Assembly: GCF_037622515.1 (NCBI RefSeq)
Contig: NZ_JBBJCN010000003.1
Span: 496,001 to 560,000, forward strand
Origin: Paradesertivirga superstes
Lineage (GTDB): Bacteria; Bacteroidota; Bacteroidia; Sphingobacteriales; Sphingobacteriaceae
Direction of reading: 5' to 3'
Length of the DNA stretch: 64,000 nucleotides
Part shown: positions 1 to 7,522 of the stretch, in pieces
Layout of the letters: every line of letters begins with the position of its first letter
Position numbering within the stretch: position 1 is the first letter of the stretch
Notes under the pieces: model-generated
What the model saw: only the letters and a program-made list of their open reading frames with translations
Told to the model about the DNA's origin: nothing
The model's database searches: none
Program-made: the position numbers and the translations under genes

Positions 1-64
1 TAATACCTACTAAAACCGCTCGTTCAGGCTTTATTGCAGTATCGAAGAATTTCTGTTTACCCAT
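1..64 (-). CDS. hflX: GTPase HflX, N-terminal fragment
   Basis: Partial gene running off the left edge of the window. Reading the minus strand from the ATG at 64 gives about 21 residues that begin MGKQKFFDTAIKPERAVLVG, which resembles the start of Bacteroidota HflX, a ribosome-associated GTPase that splits stalled ribosomes. No GTPase motif is inside the window, so the call rests on the N-terminus alone. It lies 72 nt downstream of trpC in the same direction and may be transcribed from the trp operon or from its own promoter. Confidence 0.55.
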   Translation of the reverse strand, partial: MGKQKFFDTAIKPERAVLVGI

Positions 65-136
65 GCTTTAAAGTATTTTAGATTGCCCTTTATCAGGAAT
101 TAATAACATAACACCGAAATAATAATACTGATTTAT

Positions 137-952
137 TTATTGTTCAAGAATTGCAAGCTGCTTTACAAATTCCTTCATTGCCTTACCAGGATCCTCTTCC
201 TTCATGAAATTTTCACCTATTAAAAAACCATTAAATCCGGCCTTTTTCAACTCATATATTGTAGCCGGATTGCTGATACCGCTCTCGGAAATCTTAAGAA
301 ACTTATCAGGAATCTGATCCACTAAATCATATGAATGTTGTAAAGAAACCGAAAAATCAGCCAGATTTCTATTGTTTACCCCAACCGCATCCAAATCATC
401 GCAAAGACTTTGTTCCAGTTCCTGCTGATTATGCACTTCTAATAAAACGCTTAAGCCTAGGTTCTTTGCTAAACGGGCAAACTTCTCGATAGTTTTAGGT
501 TCTAAAATAGCGGCTATTAATAAAATAACATCAGCTCCGATAGCTTTTGCCTCAATAATCTGATATTCATCCAGAATAAATTCCTTCCGCAAGACAGGAA
601 TTGTATTGGCATGCCTTGCCTGTAATAAATCACTTATTCGCCCACCAAAAAATTGCGAATCTGTAAGGACTGACAGGGCGGAAGCCCCAGCTTCTGCATA
701 GGCCTTAGTTACAGTACCTGCATTAACCTTGTTATTGATAATTCCCTTAGAAGGTGATGCCCTTTTAAACTCAGCTATTATGCCAGTTCTTTCCGGGGAT
801 AAAATAAATTCCCTTAAAGAATAACATTCGCGGTGAAACAATTCATCCTCCTCTAAACGGCTGATCGAAACCCTTGACCGAGCTTCCGAGATCTCCTGTA
901 ATTTATGCTTAACAATTTTGTCGAGTATGGTACTGCCGGTACTTGTTGTCAT
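137..952 (-). CDS. trpC: Indole-3-glycerol phosphate synthase
   Basis: Converts CdRP (1-(o-carboxyphenylamino)-1-deoxyribulose 5-phosphate) to indole-3-glycerol phosphate in tryptophan synthesis. The 271-residue protein is full length for a single-domain TrpC and shows the expected beta/alpha-barrel signatures: AEFKRASPSKG (residues 60-70, with catalytic-type E61 and K63), LRKEF (K123), LLEVH (E172), VNNRN (N194) and ISESG (S222/S224), then the phosphate-binding GFLIGE loop near 242-247. No TrpF domain is fused. It is the last gene of trpE-trpG-trpC and starts 7 nt after trpG. The usual trpD between trpG and trpC is absent. Confidence 0.97.
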   Translation of the reverse strand: MTTSTGSTILDKIVKHKLQEISEARSRVSISRLEEDELFHRECYSLREFILSPERTGIIAEFKRASPSKGIINNKVNAGTVTKAYAEAGASALSVLTDSQFFGGRISDLLQARHANTIPVLRKEFILDEYQIIEAKAIGADVILLIAAILEPKTIEKFARLAKNLGLSVLLEVHNQQELEQSLCDDLDAVGVNNRNLADFSVSLQHSYDLVDQIPDKFLKISESGISNPATIYELKKAGFNGFLIGENFMKEEDPGKAMKEFVKQLAILEQ

Positions 953-959
953 ATCTAAA

Positions 960-1535
960 CTATTTTGCAGGTTGCGTTAGCCAATTATTTATCATTTGTT
1001 TTCCATTCTCTGTTAAAACAGATTCCGGATGAAACTGCACTCCCCTAACGTCATATTCCTTGTGCCGCAATCCCATAATAACGCCCTCTGTATCTTTGGC
1101 CGTAACGATTAAGTCTTCAGGAAGGCCTTCACGCTTTACTGCCCACGAGTGATATCTGCCTACATTAAAGGTATGGGGCAATTCATCAAATAAAACTTCA
1201 TCCTTATCCAAAACCTGCATAGCTGTCGCCCTACCATGTACAGGATATGATAAGTTATAGAGGCTGCCGCCAAAAACCTCCGCAATAGCTTGTACACCAA
1301 GGCAAACTCCTAAAATACTTTTAGAAGGAGAGTATGTTTTTATTACATCTAATAATAAACCTGCTTCGGATGGAATTCCGGGCCCCGGAGACAATAAAAC
1401 TTTATCGAAGGCTTCAATATCTGCCAGTTCAAATTTATCGTTTCTCCATACCGTAGGATCGTATCCGCACTCATTAAGCAAATGAACGAGATTAAAGGTA
1501 AAGGAGTCGTAATTATCTATTACTAATATGTTCAT
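960..1535 (-). CDS. trpG: Anthranilate synthase component II (glutamine amidotransferase)
   Basis: Supplies ammonia from glutamine to TrpE. It is a class I glutamine amidotransferase with the nucleophile in GVCLGVQ (C78) and the His/Glu pair in VQFHPES (H169, E171), plus the LLSPGPG oxyanion region. I chose the ATG at 1535, giving 191 residues starting MNILVIDNYDSF, over an upstream in-frame start. The upstream start would overlap the end of trpE and add nine residues without homology. With this start trpE TAA and trpG ATG are separated by a single A, suggesting translational coupling. Confidence 0.96.
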   Translation of the reverse strand: MNILVIDNYDSFTFNLVHLLNECGYDPTVWRNDKFELADIEAFDKVLLSPGPGIPSEAGLLLDVIKTYSPSKSILGVCLGVQAIAEVFGGSLYNLSYPVHGRATAMQVLDKDEVLFDELPHTFNVGRYHSWAVKREGLPEDLIVTAKDTEGVIMGLRHKEYDVRGVQFHPESVLTENGKQMINNWLTQPAK

Positions 1536-1536
1536 T

Positions 1537-2961
1537 TTAAACCTTTTCAAAAGATGGTACAATTGTTTCTGCCAATTTTATAGCCATTCTCAGCGCCATA
1601 ATTTTATTATTTACTTCTGTCAGTTCACTTTGGGGATTCGAATCTGCAACGACTCCTGCTCCGGCCTGGTAGTGCAGAACGTTATTGCGGCTCATAAAAG
1701 AGCGAATCATTATGGCGTGATTAAAGTCTCCGTTAAAACCCATAAAGCCTATCGCTCCACTATAGAAACCGCGTGGTCCATTTTCAAACCGGTCAATCAA
1801 AGTCATTGCCATATATTTAGGCGCCCCGCTTAATGTACCTGCCGGGAATGTATCACCAACAACAGAAAAAGGATCTGTACCCTCTTTTAATTGACCGGTA
1901 ACTTTAGACACCAGGTGAATAATATGCGAATAATACTGAACTTCTTTAAATGCCCTAACCGTAACATTTTTACAGTGTCGGCTAAGGTCATTGCGGGCAA
2001 GGTCAACCAGCATTACGTGTTCTGCACTTTCCTTCGGATCGTTCTCAAGCTTTTCAGCGAGTTCAGCATCCAGAATGTCATTTCCCGTCCGCCTGAACGT
2101 TCCGGCTATCGGGTAAATAGTCGCTTCATTCTTTTTAATGGTTAATTGAGCTTCGGGCGATGAGCCAAAAAGTTTAAAATCGCCATAATCAAAGTAAAAA
2201 AGATATGGTGAGGGATTTATAGATCGCAGAGCCCTGTACACATTAAATTCATCTCCCTGAAACGATTGAGAAAACGCTCTTGAAGGCACAATCTGAAACA
2301 CATCACCACGATAAATGTGCTTTTTAAGATCCTCAATAACTTGCAGAAAAGCTTCATCTGTAAAATTGGAACTCTCATCCCCGGATGCTTCAAAACGATA
2401 TTCGGGAAAGTCTTTATTCTGAATTAAATATTGAATACGCTCTATTCCCGATTTTTCTTCTTCATCGGTACGATGCTCAAAAAGATATAATTCGTTTTTA
2501 AAGTGATCTATGGCAATAACATAGCGGTAAATATGATATTGCAATAAGGGGATATTTCTTGGCCCGGAGCGGTCGGTCTGTAATTTAATATCTTCAAAAT
2601 GCTCAATGCTCTCAAAAGTAAAATAGCCAAATAAGCCGTTGGAAATAAACTTAAAAGCAGTTTCTTCTGTAGAAGTAAAACTGCTCCTGAAATTTGTTAC
2701 TTCCCTAAGCAGATCTACATTTTCAACTGAAACTTCCTTCCTCTCCCCATCCGGGAAATAAGTGGATAAAACATTTTCATTAAGACTGATACCGGCAATT
2801 GGGTCACAGCAAACATAGCTCATGCTGTTTTCCCTGCTATGGTAATCAGAACTCTCCAATAAGATACTATTAGGAAACACATCCCGCATCCGCAGATATA
2901 TACTCACCGGGGTGGTAGTATCTGCGAGTAGCTTTTTATAAGAAGTATGTAGTGTATACAT
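1537..2961 (-). CDS. trpE: Anthranilate synthase component I
   Basis: Makes anthranilate from chorismate and ammonia, the first committed step to tryptophan. The 474-residue protein carries the chorismate-binding core: FGSSPEAQLT, YPIAGTFRRTG, LVDLARNDLSRHC, TFPAGTLSGAPK and the C-terminal QAGAGVVADS with an ELTEVNNK tail. The N-terminal LLESSDYHS (about residues 34-42) matches the LLES element of the Trp feedback site in TrpE, which favours TrpE over PabB. It heads trpE-trpG-trpC and lies directly downstream of a leader peptide and attenuator terminator, so expression is probably set by charged tRNA-Trp. Confidence 0.96.
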   Translation of the reverse strand: MYTLHTSYKKLLADTTTPVSIYLRMRDVFPNSILLESSDYHSRENSMSYVCCDPIAGISLNENVLSTYFPDGERKEVSVENVDLLREVTNFRSSFTSTEETAFKFISNGLFGYFTFESIEHFEDIKLQTDRSGPRNIPLLQYHIYRYVIAIDHFKNELYLFEHRTDEEEKSGIERIQYLIQNKDFPEYRFEASGDESSNFTDEAFLQVIEDLKKHIYRGDVFQIVPSRAFSQSFQGDEFNVYRALRSINPSPYLFYFDYGDFKLFGSSPEAQLTIKKNEATIYPIAGTFRRTGNDILDAELAEKLENDPKESAEHVMLVDLARNDLSRHCKNVTVRAFKEVQYYSHIIHLVSKVTGQLKEGTDPFSVVGDTFPAGTLSGAPKYMAMTLIDRFENGPRGFYSGAIGFMGFNGDFNHAIMIRSFMSRNNVLHYQAGAGVVADSNPQSELTEVNNKIMALRMAIKLAETIVPSFEKV

Positions 2962-3000
2962 AGATTAAAATTATTCCCTGCAATCAGGGTAGTTAAGGCC

Positions 3001-3030
3001 AAAAAAAACCCGACGGATTAGCGTCGGGTT
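3001..3030 (-). terminator. Intrinsic terminator of the trp attenuator
   Basis: On the minus strand a perfect 9-bp stem (3030-3022 paired with 3015-3007, arm AACCCGACG) closes a 6-nt loop and runs straight into eight T residues. It lies between the leader peptide stop (3073) and the trpE start (2961), so it can only act on the trpE transcript. The 5' arm segment 3029-3021 (ACCCGACGC) can also pair, 8 of 9 positions, with leader nucleotides 3083-3075 (GCGTCTGGT), which gives a competing antiterminator. Confidence 0.88.
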
Positions 3031-3072
3031 GATATATAATGTCGTTTTTCTAATTGTTAATACGAAACACAC

Positions 3073-3132
3073 TTACCAGACGCGAGTTGCTGCCAGCCAC
3101 CACCAAATCATAGTATGTTTTAAAATCATCAT
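3073..3132 (-). CDS. trpL: trp operon leader peptide
   Basis: A 19-residue ORF, MMILKHTMIWWWLAATRVW, with three consecutive Trp codons (3105-3097) and a fourth just before the TAA stop. It sits about 110 nt upstream of trpE and directly upstream of the terminator at 3001-3030. A ribosome stalled at WWW would leave 3083-3075 free to pair with the terminator's 5' arm, while one that reaches the stop would cover that segment. The internal ATG (Met8, just before IWWW) is an alternative start. Four Trp in 19 residues is not expected by chance. Confidence 0.88.
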   Translation of the reverse strand: MMILKHTMIWWWLAATRVW

Positions 3133-3137
3133 TTTAA

Positions 3138-3167
3138 CAAAAATAGAAAGAAAATCAGAACTGTCAA
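3138..3167 (-). promoter_or_regulatory. Promoter of the trp leader
   Basis: Minus-strand TATTTTTG (3145-3138) fits the Bacteroidota -7 box TAnnTTTG exactly. A TTGAC element (3167-3163) lies about 17-19 nt upstream, as expected for a -33 box. The -7 box ends 5 nt before the ATG of the leader peptide, so the transcript probably starts at or next to that ATG. Confidence 0.7.
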
Positions 3168-3184
3168 TAGTTTTATCGATTATC

Positions 3185-3625
3185 TTATTTACCAATTAAC
3201 GGTCTTCCGCTTAACACAATGGCAACTATTATAATTATAAAAGCTATGCTATAAAAAACAGCTACAGTTTTATGCTTTGCGATATCATTTAAGAGCTTTT
3301 TGGATTTTGAATATCCTACTGTAATCAATGCTACCGCGATAAGCATCATAATTATATGCTCAACAGTCCAGTAACGCAAAGTATCATCCTTCATAGCAGA
3401 TCCCATATCTCCAGTTTTTACATAAGGACTGATAAAATATAAAACAAGACCAAGAACAAATTGAATGTGGGCACTTATTAAGGTAAAAAGATTAATTCTT
3501 TTGTTGCCTGGGGTAAATGGTTTCTTTCCAAACCACCCTGCCAAACTTAAAAGGATAGCGCCGATAAGCAGCAACATTACTACGTACCTTAATCCCGAAT
3601 GTGCTTCTAATATAAATTGATACAT
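3185..3625 (-). CDS. Four-helix membrane protein of unknown function
   Basis: The 146-residue protein has about four hydrophobic helices (roughly 10-32, 45-66, 88-105 and 121-140) separated by short polar loops. Histidines in AHSG (H9), SAHIQF (H53) and VEHII (H90) lie near membrane segments, the pattern that leads similar Bacteroidota proteins to be labelled cytochrome-b-like, but no known haem motif is visible. I do not recognise a function. It is monocistronic as far as can be seen: trp leader downstream, divergent msrA upstream. Confidence 0.75.
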   Translation of the reverse strand: MYQFILEAHSGLRYVVMLLLIGAILLSLAGWFGKKPFTPGNKRINLFTLISAHIQFVLGLVLYFISPYVKTGDMGSAMKDDTLRYWTVEHIIMMLIAVALITVGYSKSKKLLNDIAKHKTVAVFYSIAFIIIIVAIVLSGRPLIGK

Positions 3626-3881
3626 CGTTTATTTTTTGCCCAAAGTAACAAAAAATGCATTAGTAATGGAAAGACACTTTCCAATTCAAACGTTTACTAA
3701 TAACAGATAAACGATAAAACATACATGATATAACCGATAATAAGCTAAATCACCTTCGAGGTGCTGCTTGGTTAAAGGCTCTGGCTCAACCAGATTTGCT
3801 ATACTAAGCAGAAAAAAAATCAGTTAAATAAAGATCATATTTCTATGCAACTTCGTACATTATATAAATTGTACAATCATC

Positions 3882-4517
3882 ATGAAACTGAGAATAATTT
3901 TTTTCACGCTTTTAAGTTCATCGGTCTTTTTCTCCTGTAATCTTTCAGGCCAGCAAAAAACCAGCGCCGTAAAATTGACATCGCCGCCAAACAAAGCAAT
4001 AGCAGTTTTTGCAGAAGGATGCTTTTGGTGTTCTGAACATATATTTGAAGAGATTGCAGGAGTAGATTCTGCAGTTTCGGGTTATAGTGGAGGACATGTT
4101 AAAAACCCCTCCTATGAGCAGGTGTGTTCAGAAACTACAGGTCATGCAGAAGCCATAATGGTATATTACAACCCGAAAATTCTCTCCTATTCGGATTTGC
4201 TGGATGCCTTCTTTACTTCTCACGATCCCACTACATTAAACCGTCAGGGACCTGATACCGGCACTTCGTACCGTTCGGCCATATTTTACAATTCTCCTGA
4301 AGAGAAGGAGTCCATTAGAAAAGCTGTCATGAAATGGTCAACCGCCTTTAAAAAGCCCATCGTTACCGAAGTCGCTCCTTTAAAGGCATTTTATAGGGCG
4401 GAAGAGTATCATCAGAATTATGCAGCTTCCAATCCGGGCAACTCCTATATTCAAGGTGTATCAATGCCGCGGTTTGAATCGTTTAAACGAGAGTGTAAAT
4501 TAAAATTGAAAGAATAA
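3882..4517 (+). CDS. msrA: Peptide methionine sulfoxide reductase MsrA, lipoprotein form
   Basis: Reduces methionine-S-sulfoxide in proteins. The MsrA core is clear: AEGCFWCSEHIFE (catalytic C47, second C50), SGYSGGHVKNPSYEQVC, HDPTTLNRQGPDTGTSYRS and the late EEYHQNY motif. The first 19 residues form a lipoprotein signal ending in a lipobox with C19 (FFSC), so the enzyme is probably anchored in the periplasm or outer envelope rather than cytosolic. No MsrB domain is fused. A strong hairpin follows the stop. Confidence 0.95.
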   Translation: MKLRIIFFTLLSSSVFFSCNLSGQQKTSAVKLTSPPNKAIAVFAEGCFWCSEHIFEEIAGVDSAVSGYSGGHVKNPSYEQVCSETTGHAEAIMVYYNPKILSYSDLLDAFFTSHDPTTLNRQGPDTGTSYRSAIFYNSPEEKESIRKAVMKWSTAFKKPIVTEVAPLKAFYRAEEYHQNYAASNPGNSYIQGVSMPRFESFKRECKLKLKE

Positions 4518-4520
4518 TAA

Positions 4521-4559
4521 AATAATATAGCCTATGCTTCATCCCTAGGCTATATTATT
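4521..4559 (+). terminator. Terminator after msrA
   Basis: Perfect 14-bp inverted repeat (4521-4534 with 4546-4559, arm AATAATATAGCCTA) with an 11-nt loop, starting 3 nt after the msrA stop and ending 15 nt before the next start codon. The T tract is short, but the stem is long enough to act as a terminator or 3' stabiliser. Confidence 0.65.
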
Positions 4560-4574
4560 TATCTTGTACCCTTA

Positions 4575-5804
4575 ATGGATTATCAGGTCTTTACCTTGCC
4601 AAATGGCATCCGTCTTTTACATAAACCAACAACATCATTATTATCGCATGCCTGCATAATTATAAATGCCGGTTCGCGCGATGAAATGCCCGGGAAAGAT
4701 GGCCTTGCTCATTTTATTGAACATTTGCTGTTTAAGAAAACAGTAAAGAGAAGCACTACTCAAATTTTAAACCGGCTGGAGTTGGTCGGTGGCGATTTGA
4801 ATGCCTATACAACTAAAGAATATACATGCCTCCACGCTTCGTTCTTAAATCCTTATCTGGAACGAGCCATAGAGCTGTTACAGGACTTGGTTTTCAATTC
4901 TGTTTTTCCACAGGATGAGCTGGAAAAAGAAAAAAGCGTTATTCTGGATGAAATCACCTCATATCTGGATCAGCCCGAAGAAGCTATTCAGGACGATTTT
5001 GAAGATATTCTTTTCGCCGGACACTCTCTTGGAAGGAATATTCTTGGTACCCCTGATACAGTAAAGGGCTTAGAGCGGTCGGATATAATTAATTTTTTAA
5101 ACAGCAATTACAATACACACGAGATTGTTGTCGGAATTTTGGGGAACTACGATTTTAAAAAACTTTGCAAAATTTTTACCAGGCTTTACTCAGATATTCC
5201 GGAGAGAAGAACAAATTTAACCCGTAAATCTTTTCCAGGAAACAAGGCTTCAGAAATTCGAATTGAAAAATCAATCGGCCAGACCCATTGCGTGGTAGGC
5301 AACCAGGCATTCTCTATACACCATGAATATAAAACAGGATTGATGCTGTTGAATAATCTGCTTGGAGGAACCGGGATGAGTTCAAGGCTTAATTTGCAGA
5401 TCCGTGAAAAATACGGTATAGCTTACACTATTGAATCTAATTATACAGGATTTACGGATACCGGGATTTTCTCTATTTATTTTGGAACTGATGCAGAAAA
5501 ATCCGCAAAGGCAATGTCATTGGTACATAAGGAATTAAAAAAATTAAGGGAAAATAAATTATCAGCAATAGCACTGCAGCAGGCCAAACAAAAATTTACA
5601 GGCCTAATAGCCCTGGGTGAAGAAAACAGAATCGGCTTAATTATCTCTATGACCAAGAGTTTGACAGACTACGGAAAAGCTGATACGCTTGAAGAGATAT
5701 ACGCAAAAGTAAATGCGGTTACAGCAGAGCAAGTACTGGAAATAGCAAACACTGTTTTTGAACCTTCAAAACTAACATCACTCATCTTTGAACCGTCAGA
5801 ATAG
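4575..5804 (+). CDS. M16-family zinc metalloprotease
   Basis: Processing-peptidase-type protease of 409 residues. The inverted zinc motif HxxEH is at residues 46-50 (HFIEH), and the third zinc-ligand glutamate is E126 (VILDE), 76 residues on, as in active M16B enzymes. The C-terminal half (LLNNLLGGTGMSSRLNLQIREKYGIAY) is the usual second M16 domain. There is no signal peptide, so it is likely cytoplasmic. The substrate is unknown. It lies between msrA and def, with terminator-like and promoter-like signals on either side. Confidence 0.93.
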   Translation: MDYQVFTLPNGIRLLHKPTTSLLSHACIIINAGSRDEMPGKDGLAHFIEHLLFKKTVKRSTTQILNRLELVGGDLNAYTTKEYTCLHASFLNPYLERAIELLQDLVFNSVFPQDELEKEKSVILDEITSYLDQPEEAIQDDFEDILFAGHSLGRNILGTPDTVKGLERSDIINFLNSNYNTHEIVVGILGNYDFKKLCKIFTRLYSDIPERRTNLTRKSFPGNKASEIRIEKSIGQTHCVVGNQAFSIHHEYKTGLMLLNNLLGGTGMSSRLNLQIREKYGIAYTIESNYTGFTDTGIFSIYFGTDAEKSAKAMSLVHKELKKLRENKLSAIALQQAKQKFTGLIALGEENRIGLIISMTKSLTDYGKADTLEEIYAKVNAVTAEQVLEIANTVFEPSKLTSLIFEPSE

Positions 5805-5847
5805 CGTATTAATCCACCTCTGATGTTTCTAATCCAGCCGATTTAAT

Positions 5848-5855
5848 TATTTTTG
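5848..5855 (+). promoter_or_regulatory. -7 promoter box of def (probable leaderless mRNA)
   Basis: TATTTTTG matches TAnnTTTG exactly and is followed by only four bases (CAAA) before the def ATG at 5860. The expected transcription start falls on or beside the start codon. Confidence 0.6.
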
Positions 5856-5859
5856 CAAA

Positions 5860-6423
5860 ATGAAATTACCGATTATAGCATACGGAGATCCGGTTCTCAG
5901 AAAGAAAGCTATTGATATCACAAAAGATTATCCAAATCTGGAAGAACTAATCGACAATATGTTTGAGACAATGTACAATGCCAGTGGCGTTGGTATAGCA
6001 GCGCCTCAAATCGGTCTTTCCATTCGGCTTTTTATTATTGATTTGAGTGATAAAGAAGAACCTGAATTAAAGGATTTTAAAAAAGTGTTTATTAACGCAC
6101 AAATCTTAAATGAAGAGGGGGAAAAGTGGAGCTTTAATGAAGGATGTTTAAGCATACCTGATATTCGCGAAGATATCAGCCGCAATCAAACACTCACAAT
6201 TTCTTATTACGATGAAAATTGGAATCAGCATACTGAAACCTTTTCTGGGTTCCAGGCCCGGGTTATTCAACACGAATACGATCATATTGAAGGGAAACTC
6301 TTTACTGATAAATTAAGTCCCCTTCGCAGAGCCATGTTAAAAAGCAAACTTGATTCGATATCAAGAGGTGCTGTTAAGGTTGATTACAGAATGAAATTTT
6401 TCGCGGCCTCTAAAAAGCGCTAA
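5860..6423 (+). CDS. def: Peptide deformylase
   Basis: Removes the formyl group from N-terminal methionine of new proteins. All three motifs are present: GVGIAAPQ (residues 43-50), EGCLS with metal-ligand C96, and HEYDH with H138, catalytic E139 and H142. At 187 residues it is a normal bacterial type I length. The ATG is 4 nt after a consensus -7 box. The gene overlaps the 3' end of the convergent downstream gene by 4 nt. Confidence 0.97.
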   Translation: MKLPIIAYGDPVLRKKAIDITKDYPNLEELIDNMFETMYNASGVGIAAPQIGLSIRLFIIDLSDKEEPELKDFKKVFINAQILNEEGEKWSFNEGCLSIPDIREDISRNQTLTISYYDENWNQHTETFSGFQARVIQHEYDHIEGKLFTDKLSPLRRAMLKSKLDSISRGAVKVDYRMKFFAASKKR

Positions 6424-7061
6424 TTATCTGAGTTGGACCGGCTTTTATCACCCTGCATGATCTGCTGAATCAATGCCCCCCATGCGAATGGGTTGAGTAA
6501 TGGATTCGCCCCCCGTTGATTCATATTTTTGTTACTCAAGGCAATATGATTATTTTGGAAATTAAGATTGTTCATTTCCGTTCCATCGCGAGGGAGACTT
6601 TTAGCCATGGCCATTAAAGAAGTTCGGGCTACATTCTTTTTAGCGATTTCTAAATCATCGTCGGCAAACTTCATTGCCATAAAGTCTTTATTAAAATCAT
6701 CTATGCTCGCCCATGGCAGTACCTGCACCATAGGAAGATTTACAACTTCGGCTTTCAGTTTAATAATAACAGTGTATTTTTTATCCTGAACATTCCTCGG
6801 AATTACCAAAGCTTCCCTTCTGTATCCAATCGCACTGAAAACTACCGTATCACCTTCATGTGCCACAAAAGAAAAATATCCCTGATGATTTGCTGAAAAC
6901 ACTTTGCCTTTTTCAGACCTGTTAATAATCGAAACATAGGGCACCACAACATTTGAGTCCACATTGTAGATTAGTCCGGAAAATTGAACAATAGACCTTT
7001 CCTGAGCTTTTGACAAACCTGCAGCGAGAAATAAAATTGATATGGCGAGAAAATGCTTCAT
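6420..7061 (-). CDS. Secreted protein with carboxypeptidase-regulatory-like beta-sandwich domain
   Basis: 213 residues from the ATG at 7061 (a TTG lies one codon upstream). A signal peptide (about residues 1-19, cleaved near SKA-QE) is followed by a domain reminiscent of the CarboxypepD_reg-like fold: GLIYNVDSNVVVPYVSIINR, then HQGYFSFVAHEGDTVVFSAIGYR, a pattern frequent in Bacteroidota envelope proteins. The C-terminal 90 residues are polar, with many Asn and Met, and unrecognised. No TonB-receptor plug follows. Function unknown. Confidence 0.75.
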   Translation of the reverse strand: MKHFLAISILFLAAGLSKAQERSIVQFSGLIYNVDSNVVVPYVSIINRSEKGKVFSANHQGYFSFVAHEGDTVVFSAIGYRREALVIPRNVQDKKYTVIIKLKAEVVNLPMVQVLPWASIDDFNKDFMAMKFADDDLEIAKKNVARTSLMAMAKSLPRDGTEMNNLNFQNNHIALSNKNMNQRGANPLLNPFAWGALIQQIMQGDKSRSNSDN

Positions 7062-7152
7062 CAATGTAAACCTAACAAAAATTGTGCAAGACTTATGTTA
7101 AAAACTGTTAAGAAACTTAAAGCCCTTTTTATTTTCAAAATCGATTAAACTA

Positions 7153-7188
7153 AAAAAGCGATTTCGTTAGATAACGTTATCGCTTTTT
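7153..7188. terminator. Bidirectional terminator between Nfu gene and the secreted-protein gene
   Basis: Arms AAAAAGCGAT (7153-7162) and ATCGCTTTTT (7179-7188) enclose an inner CGTTA/TAACG stem. A and T tracts flank both sides. It lies just after the Nfu stop codon on the minus strand, so its likely role is to end the mrp-nfu transcript. Confidence 0.7.
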
Positions 7189-7206
7189 CGATATTTTAAT
7201 AGCTAA

Positions 7207-7485
7207 CTAATTCATCGTTTGTGGCATTACAGCATTAGGATCATCCATATCTGTGAGGTTTACTGCCTCAACGCCCTCTATCTCTGGCACTGCTTTTTTT
7301 ATCGCTTGTTCTATGCCGGCCTTAAGAGTCATTATACTCATTGGGCAAGAACCGCAAGCTCCGAGTAATTTTAGCTTAACGATATTGTCTGATGTAATCT
7401 CTTCTACAGATACATTGCCACCATCTGCCTCCAGATAAGGCCGGATGGTATCCAGAGCACTTTCCACTTTTTGCAATAAATCCAT
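7207..7485 (-). CDS. NifU C-terminal-type iron-sulfur scaffold protein
   Basis: The 92-residue protein is a stand-alone Nfu domain with the conserved ESALDTIRPYLEADGGNV start and the cluster-binding CGSC (C44 and C47). Such proteins carry a 4Fe-4S cluster between dimer subunits and pass it to apo-proteins. It lies 37 nt downstream of the Mrp ATPase gene in the same direction, so the two probably form a small iron-sulfur assembly or delivery operon. No A-type carrier domain is fused. Confidence 0.93.
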   Translation of the reverse strand: MDLLQKVESALDTIRPYLEADGGNVSVEEITSDNIVKLKLLGACGSCPMSIMTLKAGIEQAIKKAVPEIEGVEAVNLTDMDDPNAVMPQTMN

Positions 7486-7522
7486 TTATATCTTTTTTAT
7501 AAAATTACTAAAATTTATTCTT

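Noticed and set aside
1528..1833. Plus-strand open frame antisense to trpE
   Set aside because: Shadow of trpE/trpG; no family-like sequence, and trpE is unmistakable on the other strand.
3626..3881. Possible gene or RNA in the 256-bp gap before msrA
   Set aside because: No convincing ORF, promoter box or strong hairpin seen.
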